From Prasinococcaceae sp. CCMP 1430 (taxonomy: Eukaryota > Prasinodermophyta > Palmophyllophyceae > Prasinococcales > Prasinococcaceae): a stretch of 12,500 bases of DNA. Within the stretch, counting starts at the first letter, position 1; the number at the start of each line of letters is the position of its first letter. The stretch spans positions 10,768 through 23,267 of the forward strand of contig RQSC01000750.1 in NCBI GenBank assembly GCA_013416795.1. The letters are read 5' to 3'. A model generated the notes under the pieces. That model ran no database searches and was not told where the DNA came from. It was given only the letters and a program-made list of their open reading frames with translations. The translations under genes were made by a program, and so were the position numbers. This document shows, one piece after another, positions 1 through 7,363 of the stretch.

Positions 1-31
1 CGGGGAGGGGGCCGCGCGCCGGGTGTGCGCC

Positions 32-45
32 GCGCGCCGGCGCGC
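32..45. repeat. GC-only palindrome in the leader of the DDA1-like gene
   Basis: The 14 bases gcgcgccggcgcgc read the same on both strands, within a block (11-55) made almost only of C and G. It lies about 60 bases upstream of the DDA1-like start codon, in the presumed promoter or 5' leader. In DNA this GC-rich such palindromes arise easily, so no specific function is claimed. Confidence 0.4.
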
Positions 46-107
46 CGCGCGCCCCGGCACACTCCACGAACACCCTCCCGACCCCTCCCTCTGCGGGCTC
101 AGCAGCC

Positions 108-719
108 ATGGCGTCGGGCGCGCCGACCAGCGACTTGCTGGGCGAGCTGCCGTCCAGCGGCAGCGCCAACTTCTCGGGCCTGATTGGGGCGGTAGGCGAG
201 GTGGGCGCTGGCGGCGTCAGCGGCGCAAACGGCGTGGGTGGCGCTGGCGCGCGCGGCGGCGTTGCATCCGCTGTGCGTCGGCGCACCAATGCGCTGGCGC
301 AGCAGCGAGCGCTCCCCAGGCAGTACGTGCCGAGCGCAGAGGCCGCTGCGCCGCCTGCCGACCAGATTATCACCACAGAGGAGCCCAACATACTATTGAG
401 GCACTTCTACGCGCTCGGTAGGGGAGCGCATGCACGAGCACAGACTCAGACGCACGTGCAGACAGAGACGGGCGCGGCAGGCGAGGGCGTTGGAGCGCAC
501 TCCGGCGCGCACGTGTCCGCAGAATCGCGAGGGCACGCGCCGCCGCAGCGCAAACGAGCGGCAGAATTCGAGGCGCCTGCAGCGGAGGCACGCACCGAGG
601 CCCGACGTCGGCTGGCCGATGGTGCGAACCCTTTCAGCGCCCACATGCCGACCCGAGCACGCGGCTCTGATGGTGGCGGCAACGGTGGCAACGACAAGGG
701 TAAGTCGCCCGCCGCGTAG
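108..719 (+). CDS. DDA1: DDA1-like protein (DET1- and DDB1-associated protein 1)
   Basis: In animals and plants DDA1 is a small subunit that binds DDB1 in CUL4-based ubiquitin ligases and COP10-DET1-DDB1-type complexes, acting in the nucleus and in protein turnover. Two blocks support the call. Residues 9-25 (SDLLGELPSSGSANFSG) match the family N-terminus of the type LLxxLPxxxxSNFS. Residues about 72-101 contain RQYVPS and then ADQIITTEEPNILLRHFY, which matches the family core SEQIIxTExxNILLRYLH. The known proteins are about 100 residues; this reading frame gives 203. The extra length is a Gly/Ala-rich insert (about 28-58) between the blocks and a long Ala/Arg/Glu-rich tail after the core. 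Either could hide a short intron: gtaggg at 417 and gtaagt at 700 are possible donors. The ATG at 108 is chosen because the family N-terminus follows directly. The gene converges on the TTM gene. Confidence 0.8.
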   Translation: MASGAPTSDLLGELPSSGSANFSGLIGAVGEVGAGGVSGANGVGGAGARGGVASAVRRRTNALAQQRALPRQYVPSAEAAAPPADQIITTEEPNILLRHFYALGRGAHARAQTQTHVQTETGAAGEGVGAHSGAHVSAESRGHAPPQRKRAAEFEAPAAEARTEARRRLADGANPFSAHMPTRARGSDGGGNGGNDKGKSPAA

Positions 720-780
720 AGTAGGCACCCTCGAGTGACAATATGTAATATCATCATTTTAATGTACATAGCCTGTGCTT
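720..780. other. Shared 3' region between convergent DDA1 and TTM genes
   Basis: Only 61 bases separate the two stop codons. The stretch 738-772 is strikingly AT-rich against its surroundings and includes atgtaat on the + strand and atgtacatt on the - strand. It most likely holds the mRNA 3' ends of both genes, so their transcripts probably overlap. The exact cleavage sites cannot be read from the sequence. Confidence 0.5.
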
Positions 781-3060
781 TCATCGCTGCGTGGCCACAG
801 CTGCAACAGCGATAGCGGCGGCGGCAACGGCGGCTCCGATCTGCCCCGCGACACCAGACGCGCGTTGGGGTTCCTCAGCCTGCGCACGCGTCTCGATGGC
901 CGACACGGCATGTGCAAGCTCCTCCATGTCGCCCGCCATGTCGCGCTGGAGCGTAGCCACCTCATTGAGCTTGTTCATAGCGGCCCGCAGGCCACTAACC
1001 GCTCCAGCACTCGGCGCGCTGCCATTGGCCATTGATCGGGAGCGATGCGCACTCGCGTCGCCCGTCGGCAGTGCCAGGCCTGGCGTTGCGGGCGGCGGAG
1101 CGGCGGCCGCGCGTGCCTCCGGGGGGAGTGGCACGAACTGCGTTGACGCGCCACCGGCGGGCGTGGCCACAGGCACCGCCTCGCCTTGGTTTGGTGCAGA
1201 TCGTTCCAGCTCGATGCTCAAACTCCGGCGTGTCGTTGGGGTACGCCCTGTTGGGGTGTTCACGGATCCGGTCCCGTCAGGCGCACCCACGGCTGCGGCC
1301 GCCGCTGCAGTGGCATCCCTCGCGCCGATGCCCCCCGAGGCCCCGGTGAAGCTCCCAGCGCGCCGGAGCCCCGCACTGGAGCCGCCTGCAGAGCCAGGCG
1401 AGGAGCCCAATTTCTTCTCGAGCGGCATGGGTGAAAGCTTCTTGGCCAGCTGCTTCAGCGGCGAGTTCCACGGCGAGCCCGGGGGGCTCGTGGGCATGAA
1501 AGGGCCGTGCCCTTGGCTGTCCTGCGAGCCGGGCGCGGCAAATGTGCTCTCGAGCTTGCCAAGGTCGCCGGAAACATCTTCGAACAGGTCCATGAGCTGC
1601 ACCTGCTCAATGTACGACCGCGGCATGTATGTGCCGTCGAGCCCCAGCGCGGTGCCAGCCATCTCCACCTCGGCGCGCTCGCACGAGTTTATTGAGACGT
1701 ACGTGCGGTTGAGCTTGTCCACATGGTCGACCTTGATGAGCAGATCTCCCTCGGTGCTCTCATAAACCTCGGACTCTCGCTTCAGGATGGCGCCGACAGT
1801 GTAGCCCAGCGTCATCAGGCCGCTTAGTACGCGCACATTTACCTCGAACGACATGCCCGGCGAGATGATCATGTTGCCATCGCTTACGTACTCCTCGAAG
1901 TGCACCGAGTAGTGGCCTTCTCGCAGACGCATGCGGATCCAGTCCCTGCAAGTCTCCGCCTCCATCCCGGGGGGCAGCAGGTAAATGTCGGTGGTCTCCT
2001 CATCCTTCACGGTGAAGGCCGCAGGTTCTTCAGCAGAGAGGGAGCCTTGCTCCCTCTGCTGCTCCTCGGATGCGCTGGAGGGCGACGTCGCTATCTCCCC
2101 ATCCATGTCGAGCGTTCCCGCTGCCTCAACTTCGGTCACAGAGCCAACGCTGCTGAGGCGTTTGTTCACGTGGCGCTTGCGCTGGGCATAGCCCTCCATG
2201 TACGCCTCGATGTCCTGCGTGCTGACGGCCTTGTCCGACTTGAGTGAGTACTGGGCCTGGTCGAGGAAGCCCGAGAAGGGGTTGTGCGCATTGGTGACAC
2301 GCACGTGCGCGAGCTGCAGATCGGGCTCAACAAAGGCCTTGAAGAAAGGGAACACCGTCTCGGAGATGTTTTGCAGCAACTGCCCGCCGTCGCCGCCGGC
2401 AGCGGCAGCGGCGGCGGCCGCCGCCTCGTCGTCGTCGCTGACCGTGCCACCTGCGCTGAGCATGCAGTCGCGCTTGATGCGCTTGACGAGGTCGAAGTGC
2501 ACGCCGCCGCTGATTGACACGCACAGGTCGCTCATGGTGCGCACGACCGCGTTGAGGGCATACACGCCCTCAACAATGAGCACGCCATTCGCCGGGGGGC
2601 TCACTTTGGTCCACCCGTTGCGCGCGCGCTGCTTGAAGTCGTACACCGGCGCCAGGGTGTCGCGCCCCGCGCGCAGTTCGCTCAGGTTGCGAAGCAAGAG
2701 GGAAAAGTCGGTCGCGCGCGGGTCGTCGATGTTGCCACCAGCGAGCTCGGCCATATCCACGTCGATGTAGTTGGACAAGCTGAGCTGCGTGCTGCCGGCC
2801 AGCAGTTCCAGCAGCCGCTTGCAGAAGCTCGTCTTCCCGCTGCCGGACGGACCACCCACGCACACCACGAGGAGGCCGCTCATGTGCTCACGAAGCAGCT
2901 GCACGGCGCGCACCACCACGTAGAGACCCTTCTCGTAGGGAAGGCTCGACTCAATGGGCACGAGCTCGACCGCGTCCGCCCACGGCGCGTCGCGCCGCGG
3001 CCGCACGGCGAGCTGCTCCTTGAGCAGCCGCCCGCGCGCCCCCGCGGGCCGCGTGTGCAT
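781..3060 (-). CDS. TTM1/TTM2-like protein: P-loop uridine-kinase-like domain fused to a CYTH (triphosphate tunnel) domain, tail-anchored
   Basis: From the ATG at 3060 this is 759 residues without introns. The start is chosen because GRLLKEQ...LPYEKGLYVVVRA follows directly, matching the start of plant TTM1/TTM2. A P-loop GGPSGSGKTS lies at about residues 69-78 (bases 2827-2856), followed by NIDDPRATD, VYDFK and the Walker-B-like VLIVEGVYAL. SGGVHFDLVKR and ISETVFPFFKAFVEPDL are hallmark blocks. The CYTH domain spans roughly residues 352-488 (about 2004-1597), from TDIYLLPPG to RSYIEQVQL. The classical ExExK tunnel motif is not seen at its start. A Ser/Pro/Ala-rich linker, a short heptad-like helix near residues 690-730 and a terminal Ala/Val/Ile segment (bases 784-850) ending ATQR follow. 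Plant TTM1/TTM2 are reported as tail-anchored outer mitochondrial membrane proteins with pyrophosphatase activity; the same location is inferred here. Loop insertions include a run of nine alanines. Confidence 0.9.
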   Translation of the reverse strand: MHTRPAGARGRLLKEQLAVRPRRDAPWADAVELVPIESSLPYEKGLYVVVRAVQLLREHMSGLLVVCVGGPSGSGKTSFCKRLLELLAGSTQLSLSNYIDVDMAELAGGNIDDPRATDFSLLLRNLSELRAGRDTLAPVYDFKQRARNGWTKVSPPANGVLIVEGVYALNAVVRTMSDLCVSISGGVHFDLVKRIKRDCMLSAGGTVSDDDEAAAAAAAAAGGDGGQLLQNISETVFPFFKAFVEPDLQLAHVRVTNAHNPFSGFLDQAQYSLKSDKAVSTQDIEAYMEGYAQRKRHVNKRLSSVGSVTEVEAAGTLDMDGEIATSPSSASEEQQREQGSLSAEEPAAFTVKDEETTDIYLLPPGMEAETCRDWIRMRLREGHYSVHFEEYVSDGNMIISPGMSFEVNVRVLSGLMTLGYTVGAILKRESEVYESTEGDLLIKVDHVDKLNRTYVSINSCERAEVEMAGTALGLDGTYMPRSYIEQVQLMDLFEDVSGDLGKLESTFAAPGSQDSQGHGPFMPTSPPGSPWNSPLKQLAKKLSPMPLEKKLGSSPGSAGGSSAGLRRAGSFTGASGGIGARDATAAAAAAVGAPDGTGSVNTPTGRTPTTRRSLSIELERSAPNQGEAVPVATPAGGASTQFVPLPPEARAAAAPPPATPGLALPTGDASAHRSRSMANGSAPSAGAVSGLRAAMNKLNEVATLQRDMAGDMEELAHAVSAIETRAQAEEPQRASGVAGQIGAAVAAAAIAVAAVATQR

Positions 3061-3396
3061 CGCCACGCGCGAACGCAGCGGCCCGCGCGCGCGCGCGCGC
3101 GCTGTGGCGAGCGACCCCGCAGCTCCCTGGCCGCAGCCCAGTGCCAAGTCCCCACAGCCCACAGCCAGCTGCCGCGCGATCGGCCGGCCTCTTGCTACCC
3201 CCATACCTGCCCCCCACCCGCACCCAACCCCTCCCCCGCCACACCAACCCACTGTTGACCCACACATCGCCATCGATGTCAAAGCCAAAGCGCATTTTGA
3301 TTTTTTTATCCCGACATCAAAAAGCACCAGAGGGCCGTGACTTTCAAGGGAGAAAAATCTGGGGAAAATGGTTGGCTTAAAATAGTACAGTGTACC
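3061..3396. other. Intergenic region: TTM upstream region and 3' flank of the FKBP-TPR gene
   Basis: No separate gene is seen. On the - strand the TTM reading frame stays open back to a GTG at 3327, with in-frame ATGs at 3273 and 3204. The encoded 89 residues are Gly/Ala/Arg-rich low complexity and do not resemble the plant TTM N-terminus. A C-rich tract (3197-3250, G-rich on the gene strand) and an alternating CG tract (3084-3102) lie here. The AT-rich part 3290-3390, with T and A runs, is probably the 3' end of the FKBP-TPR transcript, while the GC-rich part is the TTM promoter or leader. A longer TTM N-terminus or a 5' UTR intron (donor-like caggtatg around 3202-3209 on the - strand) cannot be excluded. 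Confidence 0.45.
3084..3102. repeat. Alternating CG tract (19 bases)
   Basis: A perfect run of alternating C and G lies 24 bases upstream of the chosen TTM start codon. Alternating CG DNA can adopt the Z form under negative supercoiling, and short runs also arise by slippage. If the upstream frame is translated it encodes Ala-Arg repeats. No function is shown. Confidence 0.6.
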
Positions 3397-4826
3397 TCAC
3401 TGCCTGCGGCCGAGCATGCCGCCCAGCCACTGCCCCCACGTCCTGCCAGGAGCGGCGGCGGCGGCGGCGGCGGTCTCGGCCGCGTCGCGGGCACCCCCCT
3501 CGCCGTCGTCGAAGATGCCCTTGAAGGCGCTCGCCTGCGCGCTCTGCGTTTTCTTCCGGTCGGCCCTCACCTCGGCGAGCGCTCTGCGGATGGCCTTATC
3601 GTCCGGCGAGGCCTTGGCGGCCTTACGCAGGTCCTCCTCGGCGGCTTCGGTCTGCCCAAGCGCAAGCCTCGCCTTGCCCCTCCTATAAAGCGCCTTGGCA
3701 TTGTCGGGCGCCTCTGCTAGCACGGCCGTCGCCGCCTCGATGCACTCGTTGTGCTTGCCCATGCGCAGGTACGCAGCCGCGCGATTGCCAAACACAGGCA
3801 GGCGCACGTTGAGCGCGTACTCGCGGTGGTGGCCCTCGACCTGGAACATCAGGTCATCCGTCAGGTAGCTCAGCGCGATCTCGTACTCGCGCAATGCGCC
3901 CTCATCGTCCCCTTGTTTGAAGCACGCGTTGCCGCGTCCTCGGCGAAGGTCGGCTGCCTCCACCCGCTGCTCGAATGTCATATCTGAGCGGGACGTGCCT
4001 CCAACGCTGTCCTCCGCATCACCCTCCCCTATCTCCGGCGGCGGATCGACGCCCACCAGCTCGATATAGTACCAAATCGCAGCGTGCGGGGGCACGTGTG
4101 GGAACGAGAAGCTGCCCTTCGCGCCGTAGGCCTTCGGGGAATGAACATAGCCAATAACTTTCTCGCCCTCGCACATGCTGTCGACAAGCAGCCCCAGGCC
4201 GTGCTGCGGCGTGCCTGTACGGTGCCGACACGCAACAAATTGCTCGGGCCCGCCGCCCTCCGCCCAGGTGTCGTGCACGAGCTGCCCGCAGACTTTGTTG
4301 TCCTCGGCGTTTTCCCTCGTCTTTTCTCCGTCGACGCCATCCTGGTCCTCGTCCGTCTGAGCCGCACTCTCGCCCTCGTCAGTGCGCGCGACCCAGCAGT
4401 CCTCGCCAGTCTCCCGCGCCGACTCGCCCTCGTCGATGCGCGCGACCCAGCAGCGGTAATGCACATGGCAACGGGAGTACTTTGCCACCGGCATGGGTCG
4501 CTGCAGCCGCGGGCGGCAGAGTGCGCGTGAGTCAGCGCGCGTCAGCACGACGCATGCGGTGCGCCAGCGCAACGCCCGTCCCACGCATTTTTGCGGGGAT
4601 AGTGCGGGCGACGCCGCACCTCGTCCGCGTCGCCCACGTCCAGGGCACGCGCATCCTTCCCCCGCGCGGCTATCGCCGTCTCCGCAAGCGCCTGTGCGTT
4701 TAGTGTCCACTTGAAGCAACCCAACGTGATGTACTCCGGCGCGCCTATCCGCAGCACCTGCTCTTGCGTCGGCGCGACGGCGCCAGTGTACTCATCGGGC
4801 CTCCCCGGCGACGGGGGAGGCGTCAT
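3397..4826 (-). CDS. FKBP42/TWISTED DWARF1-like FKBP-TPR co-chaperone, two exons
   Basis: Proposed exons are 4826-4620 and 4500-3397, giving 436 residues. Exon 2 has an FKBP fold: AKYSRCHVHYRCWV, HDTWAE, GLGLLVDSMCEGEKVIGYV, GSFSFPHVPPHA and YYIELVGVD. The linker SDMTFEQRVEAADLRRGRGN follows, then three TPRs (GNACFKQGDDEGALREYEIAL; FGNRAAAYLRMGKHNECIEAA; AKALYRRGKARLALGQTEAAEEDL) and a basic helix SPDDKAIRRAL leading to AFKGIF. The linker and AFKGIF match plant FKBP42/TWD1 best; animal FKBP8 is the counterpart. That family binds HSP90 through its TPRs and helps ABCB transporters. The usual FKBP catalytic pocket is largely absent, so the domain is probably not an active isomerase. The C-terminus (GRTWGQWLGGMLGRRQ) is at most a weak amphipathic helix, without a clear membrane anchor. 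The loop after the first FKBP strand is expanded to over 50 acidic residues and carries a tandem duplication. The ATG at 4826 is the first in frame; nine bases upstream is an in-frame GTG, not used. Confidence 0.85.
4345..4452 (-). repeat. In-frame tandem duplication, 2 x 54 bases, inside the FKBP domain
   Basis: Copy 1 is 4452-4399 and copy 2 is 4398-4345, directly abutting and in frame. Each encodes 18 residues: CWVARIDEGESARETGED, then CWVARTDEGESAAQTDED. The first 15 bases are identical and the remainder has a few substitutions. Copy 1 begins at the conserved Cys-Trp of the first FKBP strand, so copy 2 repeats part of a core strand inside what should be a loop. Confidence 0.95.
4501..4619 (-). 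other. Intron of the FKBP-TPR gene (119 bases)
   Basis: The donor is gag|gtgcgg at 4620/4619 and the acceptor is ggctgcag|cga at 4501/4500, with two ctgac branch-like sites and a C-rich stretch before it. Both sites fall between codons. Splicing joins VGDADE to RPMPVAKYSRC, which fits the family pattern EGxGxxPxxxxxC before the first FKBP strand. Without splicing, exon 1's frame reaches a stop at 4542. Confidence 0.7.
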
Positions 4827-5203
4827 AGCGCTCACGCGGCGCTCAGGCCCACGCGCTCTCGGATTCTCGCCGTCTCACGTCGCGGGCACGCGGAGTGGCG
4901 CGGGAGCACGACGCTGCCCTGCCGCTGCCCGTGGCCGCGCCAGCGGGGGAAGGGCAATTTGGTGCGCTCGCGTGCGCCCGCCGCCAGGGCGCGTGCGCAA
5001 GCGCGAGCTGAGTGTGGCCGCGACCAGCGCCCCACAGCGCATCGTCGTGGCGCCGCGCAGGATTCCAGGTCGCTTCAGGCGGGCGCTCGGCAGCGAGCCA
5101 GGGTGTGCAGCACGCGCGCCAACCCCGAGCCGCCCACGGTGACGACATGCTATGAATGTATGTGTTTGTTACGAGAGCGTGCGCGTGCCACGCAGTTGCT
5201 CTC
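4827..5203. other. Intergenic region between the STRAP 3' end and the FKBP-TPR start
   Basis: The two genes run in the same direction. The short AT-richer part at 5145-5172 (- strand gtaacaaacacatacattca) follows the STRAP stop and is the likely STRAP 3' end. The remainder (about 4836-5140) is very GC-rich, without a TATA-like element, and presumably holds the FKBP-TPR promoter and leader. Reading frames here are open on both strands, as expected from base composition, and I recognise no protein in them. Confidence 0.4.
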
Positions 5204-6707
5204 CTACGCCGCGTCCTCCTCCTTCTTATCCCCCTCCGCCTCCGGCTCCTTCACCCACACGCGCAGCGTCCCGTCCTCCGAGCCCGATGCATACGACTCG
5301 CCCCCCGGCGCATAGCGGACAGTGTGGATGGGGCCGTGGTGTCCGCGGTGCGACTCGACCTCCTCGCCAGTCTCCAGGTCGTGCACGTGCACCCACATGT
5401 CCTGCCCACCCGCGACGAAGCGCTTCCCCGGCGCGTGCATCGACGCGCTCTCTACGCCGTAGGGCACGCGCACCGACTGCTGCAACTTGAGCGCACGGGC
5501 GTCGTAGAAGTTCACCGCGTCGCCATCCGCCGTCGTGAGCGCGCCACCGTCCGGCGAGAGCTCCATGCTCAGGCAAGGCGCCGCGCACTCAACAGACTGG
5601 CACTCCGACAACGTGCGCACATCCCACACGCGGATCGCCTTCTCATCCGAGCCGGCAGTCACGATCAGGCTGGGGTCGTCCGTATGCCAGAGGCACGTGC
5701 GCAGTGCAGCGGTGGAGCCCTCGATCTTCAGCGGCTCGGCGTCGGGGCGCTCAAGATCGAACACGCGAATGACCTTCTCGTGGCCAGCGGTCAGAATGCG
5801 CTTGTTGTCCTGCAAAGAGCCAGCGAGGAAGAGCATAAAAGGCGCGAGGGGACCACGGCCGCGCCGCATGCATCAGGTTGCGTCAGCACGGGTGCGTAAT
5901 TCAAAGCCTAAGGTGGGCACAGCACGCGGGGAGCACACCGCCGCGCGGCACCCGCGTGCCTGCCGCGTGGTTGCCCCGGCCAGGTCGTCGCTAGGGTTCG
6001 TTTCGGGGGCGAGCTCGCGTTCCTGGTGGCGCAGCGGGCGCGCCGGGCGGCATGCACGGGCAGTCGCCGAGCGCTCGGGCATGCAAGAGCCGTCATCAAG
6101 TTCTGAGCGGCCCATCCCACTGCACGCGTGCCCTTCCCTCTTGACACAACGCCCACCACCACACACCTTTGCGAAGCCGCACGTGCGCACGATGTGCTTG
6201 TGCGCGAATGTGTGCAGCTGCTCCCCCGTGAGCGCATCCCACACGCCCGCCGAGAAGTCGGCACTCGCGGTGACGGCGCGCGTCGCCTCGCCGTCGAGGC
6301 CGACGCCCCACACGCAGCCATTATGGCCCTCAAACGTGCCGATCCAGTCGCCCGACTCGCCGTTGCGCAACATCGGCTTGCCATCCTTGGAAGCGCTGAT
6401 CACGAAGTAGCCGTCCTCGGTGATGTCCGAGAACTGGATCTCATTGATCGGGCGGCTGTGGCCGTGGCACACCTGCAGCAGAGCGCGAGGGTCAGCGCCA
6501 TAGCCACAGCATCACCGCACAGCGCCATCCCCACGCAACCTCTCACGCTCCTCCCGCCCCGCCTGCGCCAAACGCGCCCTCGCAGCACCCGCGAGTGCGC
6601 ACGCGCCCCCCGGCACGGCGCGGCGCGACGACAGGCACACGAAAGATCGCACTCAGGCGGGGAAGAAGGGGGTGACGGCGGGGTCCGCGACGCACCAACG
6701 AGATCAT
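5204..6707 (-). CDS. STRAP: STRAP-type WD40 protein (serine-threonine kinase receptor-associated protein), three exons
   Basis: Proposed exons are 6707-6696, 6472-6167 and 5809-5204, giving 307 residues (human STRAP 350). Seven WD40 blades can be followed: GHSRPINEIQFS, GHNGCVWGVGLDGEA, AHKHIVRTCGFAKDNKRIL, STAALRTCLW, CLSMELSPDGGAL, GVESASMHAPGKRFVAGGQD and GHHGPIHTVRYAPGGESYAS. Diagnostic STRAP blocks are SASKDGKPMLR, GDWIGTFEGH, AHKHIVRT and the last blade GSEDGTLRVW. These separate it from the paralogue eIF3i, which lacks KDGKPMLR. In animals STRAP is the UNRIP component of the SMN complex and a scaffold in TGF-beta signalling; in algae a role in RNP assembly is a reasonable inference only. 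The protein ends with an acidic/basic tail, PEAEGDKKEEDAA, and lacks the longer family C-terminus. Exon 1 encodes just four residues (MISL), so the start is the weakest part of the model. Confidence 0.88.
5810..6166 (-). other. Second intron of the STRAP gene (357 bases)
   Basis: The donor is aaag|gtgtgt at 6167/6166 and the acceptor is tctttgcag|gac at 5810/5809, both between codons. Joining gives TCGFAKDNKRILTAG, the same length as the matching human segment TVDFTQDSNYLLTGG. Without splicing the conserved third blade is broken. Confidence 0.85.
6473..6695 (-). other. First intron of the STRAP gene (223 bases)
   Basis: The acceptor is tgctgcag|gtg at 6473/6472, directly before VCHGHSRP, the start of the first blade. 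The best donor is ttg|gtgcgt at 6696/6695, which follows an ATG by exactly four codons and is in phase 0, as the acceptor requires. It has the same gtgcgt donor as both eIF4E introns. The resulting start, MISLVCHGHSRP, has about the right length for the family. Confidence 0.6.
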
Positions 6708-7363
6708 GGCGGGGCGTGCGCCGTCTTCCCCGCGCCCACCCTCCCCGCCGCGCGCGCCGCGAGCGCGCCGTGTGGCAGCGGCGGCTGCGGCCCGCTCTCC
6801 GCCGCCGCTGCGCCATGATACGTGTACACTGTACACGTTGTTTTCATTAATATCTACGGAAGGCGTTTTAAAATTAGCATAATTACGTGATATAGATCTA
6901 ATAATGAATCGAATTTGCTCATTTCCCTAATGGGAAAGGCAGTTGCACGGCGAGCTTCGGCTCTCCGCCGCCTCCGCACCACACCACCACCACCCCACCA
7001 CCCCAAAAAGAGAGACGCGCAGGGGGTGAGGGGTGGGGTTGAGGCGCGCGACCGCCGCGGGGCCTTGCCGCCCAGCGCCGGCGCTCGCCGTCCGTCGCCG
7101 GTGATCGATCGCTCTCGGGGCACGTCCGCGAGCCCACCGCGACGGAGGCGAGGCGCGCGGGCGGGAACTGGCGCTCGATGGCGCATCGTACGCGTTGCGC
7201 CGGCACCGGGGAGGCGCACGCGCGATCCAGTAGCGTGCTCCACCTCGCGCCAGAGTATCAGAGCTCTCCGAGCTGCTCTTTACAGGCATCGGCGCCATCG
7301 TCATTGCGACACGGGTCGGCGCAGCGCGCTGATCGCGCGCTCGCTGCCTGCCTGCGAGCCCGA
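6708..7363. other. Intergenic region: STRAP upstream and eIF4E 3' flank, with an AT-rich block
   Basis: I recognise no gene here. The stretch 6811-6935 is AT-rich in a GC-rich setting and contains the 19-base palindrome described separately; it is the likely STRAP promoter and/or the end of the eIF4E transcript. A CCA-rich low-complexity stretch (6975-7012) follows, then GC-rich DNA (7020-7250). On the - strand tgtaa occurs at 7284-7280, 80 bases after the eIF4E stop, a possible but unproven polyadenylation element. Open frames here are low-complexity Arg/Ala/Pro products typical of GC-rich non-coding DNA. Confidence 0.4.
6820..6838. promoter_or_regulatory. Perfect 19-base palindrome upstream of STRAP
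   Basis: The arms acgtgtaca and tgtacacgt are exact reverse complements around one central C. It sits 113 bases upstream of the STRAP start codon, at the edge of an AT-rich block. The form fits a site for a dimeric DNA-binding protein, or a small hairpin in RNA. The inner gtacactgtac also occurs on the - strand at 3395-3385, just past the FKBP-TPR stop. The function is unknown. Confidence 0.5.

Noticed and set aside
744-748. tgtaa as a green-algal polyadenylation signal
   Set aside because: It is present after DDA1 (744-748) and eIF4E (7284-7280) but not after the TTM, FKBP-TPR, STRAP or eIF3a stops, so in this window it is no better than chance.
791-1765. 324-codon + strand frame over the TTM gene
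   Set aside because: It is a shadow of the TTM coding sequence; the opposite frame carries the clear CYTH domain and the family match.
4827-5142. + strand open frames in the STRAP to FKBP-TPR interval
   Set aside because: The products are Arg/Ala/Pro/Gly noise with no domain, in GC-rich DNA where stops are rare.
5204-6707. WD40 gene as eIF3i rather than STRAP
   Set aside because: The blocks KDGKPMLR, GDWIGTF and AHKHIV are STRAP-specific; eIF3i has different residues at these places.
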